Shown piece by piece: positions 50,317 through 59,678 of a stretch of DNA of 64,000 nucleotides. The position numbers and the translations under genes were made by a program. The notes beneath the pieces were generated by a model that searched no databases, had not been told where the DNA came from, and saw only the letters and a program-made list of their open reading frames with translations. Positions within the stretch are counted from its first letter, which is position 1. Each line of letters opens with the position of its first letter. The stretch lies in the NCBI RefSeq assembly GCF_019039215.1, contig NZ_JAHNZZ010000001.1:147515-211514 (forward strand), written 5' to 3'. The DNA comes from Bacillus sp. FJAT-29790. GTDB lineage: Bacteria > Bacillota > Bacilli > Bacillales > Cytobacillaceae.

Positions 50317-50916
50317 ATGAAGAAGCTTGCAACAATTATTGCTGGACTCATGGTGCTCTCATTCCATTTTGTTCATTCAGATGCTAACCATGCTCATGCA
50401 AAAACATTAGATAATATTGATATATATATTGTACAAAAGGGGGACTCCCTTTTTAATATCGGTGTGAAATTTGGTGTTTCTAAGCTTGAATTAAAAAAGC
50501 TTAATGATAAAACATCGGACAAGATTCTTCCGGGTGAGAAGCTGATAGTGCCTAAATCCATTACAAAAGCAGAAAAGGACCTTCTTGCAAGACTCGTACA
50601 TGCAGAAGCAAAAGGGGAGCCGCATGCCGGCAAGGTTGCTGTCGCATTAGTTGTATTGAATCGGGTAGAAGACAATCGCTTTCCGGATAAAATTAAGGAT
50701 GTCATTTATCAAAAAAGACAATTCCAGCCAGTCGATAATGGAGCCATAAACGATCCAGCTGATAATGATTCAAAACAAGCAGTTATGGAAGCACTTGCCC
50801 TCGAAGGACAAGGGGATGACTCCGTATTTTTCTTCAATCCTGATCAAACAAGTAGTAAGTGGTTAAGAACGAAAACAGTCACAACTGTAATCGGAAATCA
50901 TCGCTTTGCGAAATAA
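50317..50916 (+). CDS. LysM/SleB-type cell wall hydrolase (YkvT-like)
   Basis: A 199-residue secreted protein. Signal peptide (about 1-28, ending HAHA-K), one LysM domain for peptidoglycan binding (about 37-80: YIVQKGDSLFNIGVKFGVSKLELKKLN), then a Hydrolase_2 (SleB/CwlJ) catalytic domain (about 85-199) with the expected acidic residue in ARLVHAEAKGEPHAGKVAVALVVLNR. The domain order resembles B. subtilis YkvT. Related enzymes degrade cortex at germination, and the signal peptide suggests action outside the membrane. Single gene with GAGGAGG upstream. Confidence 0.88.
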   Translation: MKKLATIIAGLMVLSFHFVHSDANHAHAKTLDNIDIYIVQKGDSLFNIGVKFGVSKLELKKLNDKTSDKILPGEKLIVPKSITKAEKDLLARLVHAEAKGEPHAGKVAVALVVLNRVEDNRFPDKIKDVIYQKRQFQPVDNGAINDPADNDSKQAVMEALALEGQGDDSVFFFNPDQTSSKWLRTKTVTTVIGNHRFAK

Positions 50917-50919
50917 TGT

Positions 50920-50955
50920 AACCCTTCTCCAGCTTTCGCAGGAGGGGGTTTCTCT
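50920..50955 (+). terminator. Terminator after the hydrolase gene
   Basis: AACCCTTCTCC and GGAGGGGGTT pair with two G-T pairs and are followed by a T-rich tail. Confidence 0.55.
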
Positions 50956-51087
50956 GTTTTGATATTTTCACTTTGGTGTTTGGGAATAATTATATTATAA
51001 TATATGGATTGAACCCTTTTGGGTATTAAAGATCAATCATTCATTTCCAGAAGTCAAACTTGTACTAATACCAAAGGAGGGATTTAG

Positions 51088-51282
51088 ATGTTATCAAATA
51101 TAGGTGTACCAGGACTAATCCTTATTCTGATTCTCGCACTCATTATATTTGGGCCGAAAAAACTGCCCGAGATTGGAAGAGCATTCGGACAAACATTGAG
51201 AGAATTTAAGAAGTCAACGAGTGAAATAACAAAGGACTTTGATGATACAGAAAAGAAAAAAGACGAACTTTCAGATAAATAA
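51088..51282 (+). CDS. tatA: Sec-independent translocase subunit TatA
   Basis: A 64-residue protein: one N-terminal membrane helix ([37 protein letters not shown]) with the FGPKKLPE hinge and an amphipathic helix, then a charged tail. This is the classic TatA pattern. It forms the pore of the twin-arginine pathway. No tatC is in the window, so it is a stand-alone tatA. AAAGGAGG lies upstream. Confidence 0.93.
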   Translation: MLSNIGVPGLILILILALIIFGPKKLPEIGRAFGQTLREFKKSTSEITKDFDDTEKKKDELSDK

Positions 51283-51290
51283 ATTAAAAA

Positions 51291-51334
51291 ACTGGCTTCG
51301 AAGACAGAAAAAGTCTTATCGGGCCAGTTTTTTG
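51291..51334 (+). terminator. Terminator of tatA
   Basis: AAACTGGC and GCCAGTTT flank an inner AAGAC/GTCTT stem, with T6 at the end. Confidence 0.8.
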
Positions 51335-51392
51335 TTTAGGCTGTTTTCGTAAACCTTGTTGCTATTTAAGTATGATTTTATATAAAAATATG

Positions 51393-51530
51393 AGTTGATT
51401 GGAGTGGAGGGTACTTGACTCCTGCGGGAAATGGAGGGAACGGGAGACCCCACAGGCGGTAACGCCGAGAGGCTCCAGTCACTCTCCGCGGAAAGCAAGT
51501 ACCCGCAGCGGAAATCAACGGGCAAACTTT
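51393..51530. repeat. GC-rich intergenic repeat element, copy 2
   Basis: Related to the element at 46785-47000 (see the shared blocks there). It lies between tatA and the convergent YfhP-like gene. Copies are about 4.4 kb apart and in the same orientation. Confidence 0.75.
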
Positions 51531-51644
51531 TAAAGCCAAAAACAACAAACTATGCGAAAAGAGCCTTTGTTTAAGTAGAATTCAGGAAGCTATCTCAGGA
51601 AAAAGTCATGTTAATGTTTTTTTGAACCATATATAAAAATGATT

Positions 51645-52520
51645 CTATTTCTTTATATTTTTCTCGATATATTCAAACAAAAAGGACTGGCCATTCCGAT
51701 AAAAGCGAGGATCGAACAGACCGAGCCGGTCGTTGTCATCAACAAGAACAACAAATGGGGACCATTCATATAGTGTTCTTGCTTGTGGGAGTTCAGAAAA
51801 CAATCTATCCAAATCTGCCTCTGCATTTGATTGTAAAACATATTGCACAAGTCTCTCTTGAAAAAGATTATCTTGAAAGATCGTAACGGTTTGATCTTTT
51901 TTCGCAACTACCGAAAATGTCCAGGGTATAAAGCCTGCTGAAAGGGCAATTTGATCATAATGATCTTCATATTGTTTATATAGCAGAAAGCCCTGGCTGC
52001 TTTGCATAATGAAGTGAAGGACGATAAATGTCCACGCCGCTTTAAAATAAAACGGTGACCTTTGCTTATTTCTTTTTGAGAAAAAGAAAGCAGCTGCCAT
52101 GATGATCCAAATGACAAAATCAATAATTGGGATCGTACCAAATGTAATTCTCATCTTGGAAAACGGCTCTAAATACCCCGTTCCCCATGCATTGAAAAGA
52201 TCACTCGTATCATGGATAAAGACAGCCAGCCAACCAAGCAGAAAAAGCTTTTTATCTTTCACCCCAAAAAAGAAGTAGCAAATAAGAAAAAATAGCAGTG
52301 CCCATACTGGTGTCAAAAAGATCGAATGGGTAATGCCTCGATGCCACATTTGATAAAGCCCTTCTGTATCCCATAAACGCGAAATTACATCTATATCTGG
52401 AATTTGGCTGGCGCCGACCGCTGTTACAAGATAAGCTCTTTTGTGTTTACTGTCCATATCTTTCTTATCGATAGCCCCATACAGCGCCAAACCGAATAAA
52501 GTATGAGTAATTGTATCCAA
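51645..52520 (-). CDS. Membrane-bound metal-dependent hydrolase family protein (YfhP-like)
   Basis: A 291-residue protein of the YdjM/LexA-regulated DUF457 family. The N-terminus MDTITHTLFGLALYGA, the later HRGITHSIFLTPVWA and AVFIHDTSDLFNAWGTGYLEPFS carry conserved His and Asp. Several hydrophobic segments follow. The TTG at 52520 is chosen because GGAGGTGAT lies 3-11 bases upstream and the family start is M-D-T-I-T-H. The longer frame back to 52568 is unlikely. B. subtilis YfhP is similar. Function unproven. Confidence 0.85.
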   Translation of the reverse strand: MDTITHTLFGLALYGAIDKKDMDSKHKRAYLVTAVGASQIPDIDVISRLWDTEGLYQMWHRGITHSIFLTPVWALLFFLICYFFFGVKDKKLFLLGWLAVFIHDTSDLFNAWGTGYLEPFSKMRITFGTIPIIDFVIWIIMAAAFFFSKRNKQRSPFYFKAAWTFIVLHFIMQSSQGFLLYKQYEDHYDQIALSAGFIPWTFSVVAKKDQTVTIFQDNLFQERLVQYVLQSNAEADLDRLFSELPQARTLYEWSPFVVLVDDNDRLGLFDPRFYRNGQSFLFEYIEKNIKK

Positions 52521-52693
52521 AGGATCACCTCCGTTTTGCAATATTAACAAGCCGTTATGTTCACTCATCTAATTATAATCGTGGACGAAAATTTAAAAAA
52601 GCAATAAGATGTTTAAATGCACCATTGCAATCTGTTTTTCCGAGCGATAAAATTAAGGGTATGATTAAATTTGAGAATCAGTGAGGAAGTAAC

Positions 52694-54271
52694 ATGGCAA
52701 ATAAATTTAAAGAAGAAGTATTATCAAGACGTACCTTTGCGATCATTTCCCACCCGGATGCTGGGAAAACAACATTAACCGAGAAATTGCTTCTGTTTGG
52801 CGGAGCTATTCGGGATGCTGGAACGGTGAAGGGGAAGAAAACAGGGAAATATGCGACAAGTGACTGGATGGAAATTGAGAAGCAGCGTGGAATTTCGGTA
52901 ACCTCCAGTGTAATGCAATTTGACTATAATGGAGCACGTGTAAATATACTTGATACACCAGGTCACCAAGATTTCAGTGAAGATACGTACCGAACGTTGA
53001 CAGCTGTCGACAGCGCCGTCATGATCATTGACTCAGCGAAGGGAATTGAGGAGCAAACGCTGAAGCTTTTTAAGGTTTGTCGGATGCGAGGAATTCCGAT
53101 TTTCACTTTTATTAATAAGCTTGACCGCCAAGGGAGACCCCCGTTAGAGCTTCTTGCTGAACTGGAAGAGGTAATGGGAATTGAATCGTACCCGATGAAT
53201 TGGCCGATTGGAATGGGAAAAGAATTCCTTGGTATTTACGATCGTTTTAATAATCGAATTGAGCAATTTCGTGTAGAAGATGAAGCCCGCTTCATTAAAT
53301 TAAATGAAGAAGGTGAGATTGAAGGAAACCATTCATTAAAAAGTTCCGGTTTGTATACCGATACACTTGAAGAAATCATGTTATTAAATGAGGCAGGAAA
53401 TGAATTTTCAGTGGACCGTGTGAAAAATGGCGAATTAACACCTGTTTTCTTCGGCAGCGCACTGACAAATTTCGGGGTTCAAACCTTTTTAGAGTCCTAT
53501 TTACAGTTTGCCCCGCCACCGCAAGCTCGTAACTCAACAGTAGGTGAAATTGATCCGCTCTCAGAAGATTTTTCCGGTTTTATTTTCAAAATTCAAGCAA
53601 ATATGAACCCGGCCCACAGGGATCGAATTGCTTTCTTAAGAATATGTTCGGGCCAATTCGAGCGAGGTATGTCTGTGAATATTCCAAGACTTGGAAAACA
53701 AATTAAACTCGCGCAGTCCACGCAATTTATGGCTGACGACAGAAGCACAGTGGATCTAGCTGTAAGTGGAGATATTATCGGGATCTATGATCCAGGAACA
53801 TACCAAATTGGAGATACACTCACATCTGGAAAAGGAAATTTTCAATTTGAGCGCCTTCCGCAGTTTACACCAGAGCTCTTCGTCAGGGTTTCTGCGAAAA
53901 ATGTCATGAAGCAAAAGCATTTCCATAAAGGAATCCAGCAGCTTGTTCAAGAAGGTGCCATTCAGCTATATAAAACAGTCAAGACAGAGGATCTGCTGCT
54001 CGGGGCAGTTGGCCAGCTGCAATTTGAAGTATTTGAACACAGGATGCGCAATGAATACAATACAGAAGTGATTATGGAAAGAGTCGGTTCAAAAATCGTC
54101 CGTTGGGTTGAAGGTGAGGTAAGCGAGAACCTTTCAAGCTCCAGGAGCATGCTTGTAAACGATCGATTTGAGAAGAAAGCCTTCTTATTTGAAAATGATT
54201 TTGCGCTTCGATGGTTTCAAGAAAAGAACCCGGATGTGAACTTATATAATCCGATGGATGAAGAACACTAA
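52694..54271 (+). CDS. prfC: Peptide chain release factor 3
   Basis: A 525-residue translational GTPase. G1 is SHPDAGKTT (19-27), the switch region has [12 protein letters not shown]3 is [16 protein letters not shown] and G4 is NKLDR. The [13 protein letters not shown] insert and C-terminal [24 protein letters not shown] are specific to RF3, distinguishing it from EF-G and TetM-like proteins. It recycles RF1/RF2 after termination. Single gene followed by a terminator. Confidence 0.95.
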   Translation: MANKFKEEVLSRRTFAIISHPDAGKTTLTEKLLLFGGAIRDAGTVKGKKTGKYATSDWMEIEKQRGISVTSSVMQFDYNGARVNILDTPGHQDFSEDTYRTLTAVDSAVMIIDSAKGIEEQTLKLFKVCRMRGIPIFTFINKLDRQGRPPLELLAELEEVMGIESYPMNWPIGMGKEFLGIYDRFNNRIEQFRVEDEARFIKLNEEGEIEGNHSLKSSGLYTDTLEEIMLLNEAGNEFSVDRVKNGELTPVFFGSALTNFGVQTFLESYLQFAPPPQARNSTVGEIDPLSEDFSGFIFKIQANMNPAHRDRIAFLRICSGQFERGMSVNIPRLGKQIKLAQSTQFMADDRSTVDLAVSGDIIGIYDPGTYQIGDTLTSGKGNFQFERLPQFTPELFVRVSAKNVMKQKHFHKGIQQLVQEGAIQLYKTVKTEDLLLGAVGQLQFEVFEHRMRNEYNTEVIMERVGSKIVRWVEGEVSENLSSSRSMLVNDRFEKKAFLFENDFALRWFQEKNPDVNLYNPMDEEH

Positions 54272-54278
54272 CAAACAA

Positions 54279-54309
54279 ACGGTTTCCGTAAAGGGAGCCG
54301 TATTTTTTT
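54279..54309 (+). terminator. Terminator of prfC
   Basis: ACGGTTTCC and GGGAGCCGT (G-T pairs) followed by T7. Confidence 0.75.
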
Positions 54310-54470
54310 GCCATTGACATTATGGGGGGGAAATATTATATTAGTATCGCATTTGTTTTTTACTTTAATGCTAAAAAGCGTTTAAGTTAAAAAGTGAATA
54401 ATTACATTTATCCGTAGATTCATAAATAGAATGTTTTTAGCAATACGGTTAAAATGGGGAGGAAATAGTT

Positions 54471-55868
54471 TTGCAGCAAGAACAACCATTATTAGTACTT
54501 AAACCTTTGGAGGCATTTATCATTACCTTCATTATTCTGGGCGGCATCAGCTATGCGATTATTTTTGCCGGTGTCGTTCCCCATATACCGATTGTTTTGG
54601 CCATCATGTGTTTGTTTGCTTATGGACTCGTAAAGAAGGTAAGTGTGAAAGATTTGGAAGAGGGTCTTACAGATGGTGCAAAATCAGGCCTTGGGGCTGT
54701 TTTTATCTTTTTCTTTATCGGCATGCTTATTAGCAGCTGGATGGTGAGCGGGACGATTCCTACTTTTATTTACATGGCTTTAGAAGTAGTGAATGGGAAA
54801 TTCTTCTATGCCATTGCCTTTTTCGTCACTGCGATCATTGGCATGAGTATCGGAAGCTCACTTACAACGGCGGCAACCATTGGCATTGCGTTTATGAGCG
54901 TCTGTACCGCACTTGGTTTATCAGAAGCAATCACAGCGGGTGCTGTTGTTTCGGGTGCTTTCTTCGGTGATAAAATGTCGCCTCTTTCTGATACGACGAA
55001 TCTTGCATCCATGATCGTAAATGTCGATTTATTCGACCATATAAAAAACATGACATGGACAACCGGGCCTGCATTTGTAATTTCCTTGATTATTTTTGGT
55101 ATTTTATCGCCTGGAGAGGCTTCTTCAAATTTTACGAAAATAGTATTTTTGAAGAATACGCTGAATGAGCTTGGATATGTACATTGGCTTTCTCTTATCC
55201 CTTTTCTTATTTTGACTTATCTGGCCATTAAAAAGGTATCAGCTATTATTACTCTATCAGCTGGGATTTTATCTGCACTTTTGATTAGCTTCTTTCTACA
55301 AAAGGGCTTTAGTGTCGAAAAAATGATGAGTCTATTATTTTTTGGTTTTAAGTCGGATAGTGGTGTTGAAGAAGTGGACTCATTATTATCAAGGGGTGGA
55401 ATGGAAAGTATGATGTTCCCCATTGGGATTGTTTTGCTGGCACTTTCAATGGGAGGCTTGTTTTTTAGACTAGGAATCTTGCCAGCATTGCTGGATGGGA
55501 TCAAAGAATTTTTGCATAAGGTGCCTGCCTTGATCGCTTCAACCGCTGGAACCGCAATCGGCATTAACTTTCTGCTTGGCGAGCAGTATCTTTCGATTTT
55601 ATTAACAGGCAGTGCTTTTCAGGAATCCTATGATCGTGCTGGCCTGCATCAGAAAAACCTTTCGAGAGTCCTAGAGGATGCAGGGACGGTCATTAATCCA
55701 TTAGTTCCTTGGAGTGTGTGTGGTGTATTCCTAACCGGTGTATTAGGAGTTGCAACTATTGATTATCTACCATTCACCTTTTTCTGTCTTTTATCTCCTC
55801 TTATTACAATTGTTTATGGGATTACCGGCTTTACAATTTCGAAAAAAGATGAAAAAGCAGCCGCTTAA
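54471..55868 (+). CDS. nhaC: Na+/H+ antiporter NhaC family
   Basis: A 465-residue membrane transporter with many hydrophobic segments. The family blocks SSLTTAATIGIAFMSV, AVVSGAFFGDKMSPLSDTTNLASMIV and the late EDAGTVINPLVPWSVCG are clear. It exchanges Na+ (or, in the MleN branch, malate and lactate with Na+) for protons. TTG start with GGGGAGG upstream. The ion or organic substrate cannot be separated here. Confidence 0.9.
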   Translation: MQQEQPLLVLKPLEAFIITFIILGGISYAIIFAGVVPHIPIVLAIMCLFAYGLVKKVSVKDLEEGLTDGAKSGLGAVFIFFFIGMLISSWMVSGTIPTFIYMALEVVNGKFFYAIAFFVTAIIGMSIGSSLTTAATIGIAFMSVCTALGLSEAITAGAVVSGAFFGDKMSPLSDTTNLASMIVNVDLFDHIKNMTWTTGPAFVISLIIFGILSPGEASSNFTKIVFLKNTLNELGYVHWLSLIPFLILTYLAIKKVSAIITLSAGILSALLISFFLQKGFSVEKMMSLLFFGFKSDSGVEEVDSLLSRGGMESMMFPIGIVLLALSMGGLFFRLGILPALLDGIKEFLHKVPALIASTAGTAIGINFLLGEQYLSILLTGSAFQESYDRAGLHQKNLSRVLEDAGTVINPLVPWSVCGVFLTGVLGVATIDYLPFTFFCLLSPLITIVYGITGFTISKKDEKAAA

Positions 55869-55881
55869 TGGCTGCTTTTTT
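55852..55881 (+). terminator. Terminator overlapping the nhaC stop
   Basis: AAAAAGCAGCC and GGCTGCTTTTT with a 7-base loop containing the stop codon, then T. Confidence 0.85.
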
Positions 55882-55983
55882 CGAATTAGCGGAAAAATGT
55901 CGAACGTTTGAAAGGCACACTATTGAAAGTTAAATGCAAAGCAGCACCCATAATAAAACCTTCACTTTATTGGAAGGATCAAT

Positions 55984-56029
55984 AAAAAACTTTAACACAC
56001 TGTTCTTTGCAGTATTGTTAAAGTTTTTT
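55984..56029. terminator. 14-bp perfect inverted repeat, bidirectional terminator-like
   Basis: AAAAAACTTTAACA (55984-55997) and TGTTAAAGTTTTTT (56016-56029). It lies about 100 bases past nhaC, which already has its own terminator, and about 115 bases before the DUF5667 gene. It may insulate that gene from read-through. Confidence 0.6.
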
Positions 56030-56144
56030 GTACGTTTGTCCTTTTTACAATTATATTTTTTTGAAAACCCCCAAAAACACCTCGTGCATATCCGTACACT
56101 TGTAATGAACAGCGGCCGCTTAAAAAACATAGAGGTGATTGAAA

Positions 56145-57473
56145 TTGAAATTCTTATCAAATAAAGAAATGAACAAAATCGCAAAAAGTACATTAGCAAT
56201 TGTATTAGCAGGAACTTTCACATTCTCTTCTTCCCTAGCTTACGCATCTGAAAAAACAGATGAGAATGAAAAATATGAAACCGTAGTATTAGAAAACCAA
56301 ACATCTACTGAATCAGATGTTAAGTCAGTTGAAGTGATCGAAGAAGGAAAAGATCAAGTTGAAGAAATCGAAAAGAATGCTCCATCCCTAGTGGCTGGTA
56401 ACTTCTTTTATTTTGCAAAAATAGCATTAGAAAAAATTAAACTTGCCTTTACTTTCGACAAAGTTAAGGAGTCAGAATTATTGGCTACATATGCTTCAGA
56501 GCGTCTAGCAGAAGCTGAAATTCTGTTTGCAGAAGGTGATGAAGAAAAAGCATTGCAAACAATTGAAAAAGCAATTGAATACATGCAAAGCGTGGAGATA
56601 CTCGTTGAAGATGAAGATAAGGACGATGCAGGTCTTAATGATGAAGTGGAAATAGACGAGCCAGTAACAGATGAAGAAAAAAATACTGATACTAATGAAA
56701 CAAAAGTAGATGAAGTAAATATAGAAGATGATGGAACTAAAGATGATTCAGCTATTGATGAAGTAACCCAAGATGATTCACCTATTGATGATGTGAATGC
56801 AGAAGAGTCTGTATCAAAAGATGAGCCGATGAAGGAAGTGAAGGAGCTAATTTCACAAAATATTTTAGCCCTTCAAGCTGCATTGAATAAAGTGAAAAAT
56901 CCAGTTGCCAAGGCGGCCTTGCAAAAAAATATTGAAAAAAGTTATGCAAAATTGGCAAAAAAAATAGCGAAGATTGAAAAGAAATATGCGGAACTTGATC
57001 AGCATAAAAAGGATGAAGTAAAAGAAGGAACGGAATTGGTTAAGGTTGAAGAAGAAGTGATAGTTGATAGTGGAACAGATGCTGAAATCCCAAATGATGT
57101 GAAGACCGAAGTTGATAAAGAAGAAATAGTAACTCCAGTTAAGCATCATAATGAAGCAAAGTCTGAATTAAAGCAGCAAAGAAAAGAAGCTAGAGAAGAA
57201 TATAAAGAGAAAAAAGCTGAAATTAAAGAAGAAGCAAAGCAATCAATTAAAGCTATAAAACAAGAAGAAAAACAATCAATTAAAGCTGTAAAACAAGAAG
57301 CAAAACATGCAGATCAAACTGCAAAACAAGAGGCAAGAGTACAACGTGATGAAAAAAAGGCTGAAATGAAACAACAAAAAGAATCAAAAAATCAGCAAGT
57401 GAAGAAACATCAAGAAAATTGGAAGCAACAAGGGAATGATGATAACCAAGGCAACGAAGATAATCAATACTAA
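56145..57473 (+). CDS. Secreted DUF5667-type protein with long charged repeats
   Basis: About 442 residues. A signal peptide (to about residue 35, ending SSSLAYAS) is followed by a DUF5667-like region (about 80-150: LVAGNFFYFAKIALEKIKLAFTFDKVKESELLATYASERLAEAEILFAEGDEEKAL). Next come an Asp/Glu-rich linker, a second helical part (LISQNILALQAALNKVKNPVAKAAL) and a Lys/Gln/Glu-rich tail with KQSIKAIKQEEKQSIKAVKQEA repeats. The TTG at 56145 has AGAGGTGA 6 bases upstream; the TTG at 56139 is too close. It is immediately upstream of sigI-rsgI. Function unknown. Calcium or cell-wall association is speculation from composition. Confidence 0.8.
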   Translation: MKFLSNKEMNKIAKSTLAIVLAGTFTFSSSLAYASEKTDENEKYETVVLENQTSTESDVKSVEVIEEGKDQVEEIEKNAPSLVAGNFFYFAKIALEKIKLAFTFDKVKESELLATYASERLAEAEILFAEGDEEKALQTIEKAIEYMQSVEILVEDEDKDDAGLNDEVEIDEPVTDEEKNTDTNETKVDEVNIEDDGTKDDSAIDEVTQDDSPIDDVNAEESVSKDEPMKEVKELISQNILALQAALNKVKNPVAKAALQKNIEKSYAKLAKKIAKIEKKYAELDQHKKDEVKEGTELVKVEEEVIVDSGTDAEIPNDVKTEVDKEEIVTPVKHHNEAKSELKQQRKEAREEYKEKKAEIKEEAKQSIKAIKQEEKQSIKAVKQEAKHADQTAKQEARVQRDEKKAEMKQQKESKNQQVKKHQENWKQQGNDDNQGNEDNQY

Positions 57474-57495
57474 AAACCCATATGAACAATTTTAG

Positions 57496-57524
57496 AAAAG
57501 AGAGCCATTGGCTTTCTTTTCTTT
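57496..57524 (+). terminator. Terminator of the DUF5667 gene
   Basis: AAAAGAGAGCC and GGCTTTCTTTT (one G-T pair) with a 3-base loop and T-rich tail. It separates this gene from sigI. Confidence 0.65.
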
Positions 57525-57539
57525 CATACTTAATGGCCA

Positions 57540-57577
57540 ACCCCTAAAAAATCAAAAATGACTTCGTATGTTATAAT
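57540..57577 (+). promoter_or_regulatory. sigI promoter region
   Basis: An extended -10 (TGTTATAAT, 57569-57577) lies 23 bases before the start. An overlapping ACCCCT (57540-57545) and CGTA (57565-57568) resemble the ACCCCC/CGAA elements reported for SigI, and could serve autoregulation. The SigI-type reading is tentative. Confidence 0.4.
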
Positions 57578-57600
57578 GTGTTGGGTAAAGAGGTGAGGCA

Positions 57601-58344
57601 ATGCTAAGTATGCTGTTCATGGCTAAAAAACGAAAAAGAACACTTGAAGAAACGGTCCATTTAATCCAACAAGGCGATGCACCATTGCAAAATGACCTAA
57701 TTCATTCATACAAGCCTTTTATTGCAAAAACGGTTTCCTCGGTATGTAAAAGATACATACATGAATCTGATGATGAATTTAGTATTGGACTTATTGCTTT
57801 TAATGAAGCAATTCAAAAATATAGCCCGGAAAAAGGGAGTTCTTTAATTAGCTTTTCTGAGGTTCTTATTAAACGGAGAGTCATTGATTACATTCGGACG
57901 CAGTCTAAACATCAGGGACTGAGCTTTGAAATCGGCAGCGATCTGAGTGAGGAAGAGTCTAGATCTTCCATAGAAGATGATTTGTCATTGGAGGATTATC
58001 GGAAGAAAACCGATGAAGAATTGAGAAGAGAAGAAATTACTAAATTTACCGAAGTTCTTCAACAATTTGATCTGTCTTTCATAGATCTAGTCGAGCAATC
58101 TCCCAAACATGCGGATGCTAGAAAAAACGCGATGACAGTGGCACAAATACTAACTGAAAATAGTGAGCTTAAAAAAACCTTGCTCGAAAAGAAGAGACTT
58201 CCAATTAAACAGCTGGAGAAGTATGTTTCAATCAGCAGAAAAACAATTGAGAGAAACAGAAAGTATATTATTGCGATCTCCCTTATTTTAATTGGAGATT
58301 ATGTTTACCTAAAAGATTATATTAAAGGGGTGTTGGAGACGTGA
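57601..58344 (+). CDS. sigI: RNA polymerase sigma factor SigI
   Basis: A 247-residue sigma-70-family factor of the heat-inducible SigI branch. Region 2 is visible as LIHSYKPFIAKTVSSVCKRYIHESDDEFSIGLIAFNEAIQKYSPEKGSSLISFSEVLIKRRVIDYIR. The C-terminal part (LPIKQLEKYVSISRKTIERNRKYIIAISLILIGDYVYLKDYI) is the typical SigI end that includes a region 4-like HTH. The rsgI start overlaps its stop by 4 bases. It controls cell wall and heat stress genes in B. subtilis. Confidence 0.93.
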   Translation: MLSMLFMAKKRKRTLEETVHLIQQGDAPLQNDLIHSYKPFIAKTVSSVCKRYIHESDDEFSIGLIAFNEAIQKYSPEKGSSLISFSEVLIKRRVIDYIRTQSKHQGLSFEIGSDLSEEESRSSIEDDLSLEDYRKKTDEELRREEITKFTEVLQQFDLSFIDLVEQSPKHADARKNAMTVAQILTENSELKKTLLEKKRLPIKQLEKYVSISRKTIERNRKYIIAISLILIGDYVYLKDYIKGVLET

Positions 58345-59582
58345 AAAAGGGAATTATTATGGAAGTGAATGAACGTTTTTTAACGCTATTAACCCCAGAA
58401 GGCGAATTTCTCCGTGCCCGCAAGCAAAATAGTCAATATCAAATTGGGCAGGAAATTGATTTTTTTCCAGTAGATCAGATGGAAACAAACAAGCCTTCCT
58501 TTTTATCTATTTTACAGACCATTAAAGGAAAGACCGCAATTGCAGCTACTCTCGCATTCATGCTTGTTATCCTGTCATTTATACCTAGGTCACAAAGTAA
58601 TGAAGTGTATGCGTATATGTCCATTGATATTAATCCGAGCATTGAATTAGGTGTCAATCGTAAATTCCAAGTGCTTGAAATGATGCCATACAATGAGGAT
58701 GGGGAACGAATCGTCCAACAAATCCACGACTGGAAAAAGAAAGATATTCAGGTAGTGACAAAAAATATACTCAATGAGATAAAAAAACAGGGATATATCA
58801 AGAATAAACATGAAGTTGTAATTGCTACCGTCTATGCACAAGAGGAGAAAAAAGAGCGAGATGAACGCTGGGAACAAGAAATGACAGAAATTAAACATGT
58901 CATGGAAAATGAAAATCTTGAACTTAAAGTTGTAGAAGGAACAAAAAAAGATAGAGAGCAAGCAAAAGAAAAGGGACTAACAACGGGTTTATATAAAGAA
59001 AAGCAAATGAATACGAATATTTCGAAACCAGCTAAGAAAAATGAGCTAGTGACGACGGAACAGCCAAAATCAGAAATTATGCAGGAACAAAGCAAAATAC
59101 AAACCTCTCCTAATAAAGATACATTTATCCCACCTGGACAGCTGAAAAAAGAACAAAATCGTGGAAATAAAAATAATTCGGAGCAAGGAAAAACTTTCGA
59201 GAAGTGGGAAGATAAACAAACGCTTCGGGACAGGGAAAAGAAGGAAAAAGAACATATAGAAAATAATTCGGACTCGTCTAAGAAGAAATTAGAAGAGAAG
59301 TCGAATCATGGTGATAATCGAAGCGAAAAAGCAAAGTCGAATTCGGATAATCAACGAAACGAAAAAGCAAAGTCGAATTCGGGTAATCAACAAAACGAAA
59401 AAGCAAAGTCGAATTCGGATAATCAACGAAATGAGAAAGCAAAGTCGAATTCGGATAATCAACGAAACGAAAAAGCAAAGTCGAATTCGGATAATCAACA
59501 AAACGAAAAAGAAAAGTGGAATTCAGGCAACAACAATTATAAAAAAGAAAACCACGATAACGAAAAGAGACAAAATGATTAG
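58341..59582 (+). CDS. rsgI: Anti-sigma-I factor RsgI
   Basis: A 413-residue membrane anti-sigma factor. N-terminal RsgI_N domain (about 1-50: KKGIIMEVNERFLTLLTPEGEFL), one membrane helix (about 65-82), then the conserved extracellular segment AYMSIDINPSIELGVN. Its Asn98-Pro99 bond is the site of autocleavage in Clostridium RsgI proteins. The outer part is highly charged and ends in about six 12-residue repeats (NEKAKSNSDNQR). No carbohydrate-binding module, in contrast to clostridial RsgI. It holds SigI inactive until an envelope signal arrives. Confidence 0.92.
   Translation: MKKGIIMEVNERFLTLLTPEGEFLRARKQNSQYQIGQEIDFFPVDQMETNKPSFLSILQTIKGKTAIAATLAFMLVILSFIPRSQSNEVYAYMSIDINPSIELGVNRKFQVLEMMPYNEDGERIVQQIHDWKKKDIQVVTKNILNEIKKQGYIKNKHEVVIATVYAQEEKKERDERWEQEMTEIKHVMENENLELKVVEGTKKDREQAKEKGLTTGLYKEKQMNTNISKPAKKNELVTTEQPKSEIMQEQSKIQTSPNKDTFIPPGQLKKEQNRGNKNNSEQGKTFEKWEDKQTLRDREKKEKEHIENNSDSSKKKLEEKSNHGDNRSEKAKSNSDNQRNEKAKSNSGNQQNEKAKSNSDNQRNEKAKSNSDNQRNEKAKSNSDNQQNEKEKWNSGNNNYKKENHDNEKRQND
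59288..59526 (+). repeat. 36-bp tandem repeats inside rsgI
   Basis: About six in-frame copies of a 36-base unit (GAAAAAGCAAAGTCGAATTC, then GGATAATCAACGAAAC), nearly identical, with degenerate first and last copies. Such an array can change length by slippage and alters the RsgI extracellular tail without breaking the frame. Confidence 0.85.
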
Positions 59583-59595
59583 TAAGAAAGTAATG

Positions 59596-59622
59596 AAAAG
59601 TCCGGAGAAATCCGGACTTTTT
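59596..59622 (+). terminator. Terminator of sigI-rsgI
   Basis: AAAAGTCCGGA and TCCGGACTTTT with loop GAAA and T run. Confidence 0.88.
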
Positions 59623-59678
59623 GCCATTTATTATTCACCTTTTCGTTGATTCGAAAATTATCACAAATATTTCAAAGT

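Noticed and set aside
54365..54380. cre-like AAAAAGCGTTTAAG upstream of nhaC
   Set aside because: Two mismatches at the key TG positions and an AT-rich surrounding make a chance match likely.
59278..59501. Two overlapping minus-strand frames of about 70 codons with periodic hydrophobic repeats
   Set aside because: They are antisense readings of the 36-bp tandem repeats in rsgI; the repeat length (a multiple of three) keeps every frame open.
59288..59526. CRISPR-like array
   Set aside because: The 36-bp units are directly tandem with no spacers and are in frame within rsgI.
59308..59649. Second plus-strand frame through the rsgI repeats
   Set aside because: Same cause: repeat periodicity keeps an alternative frame open. 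No start signal.
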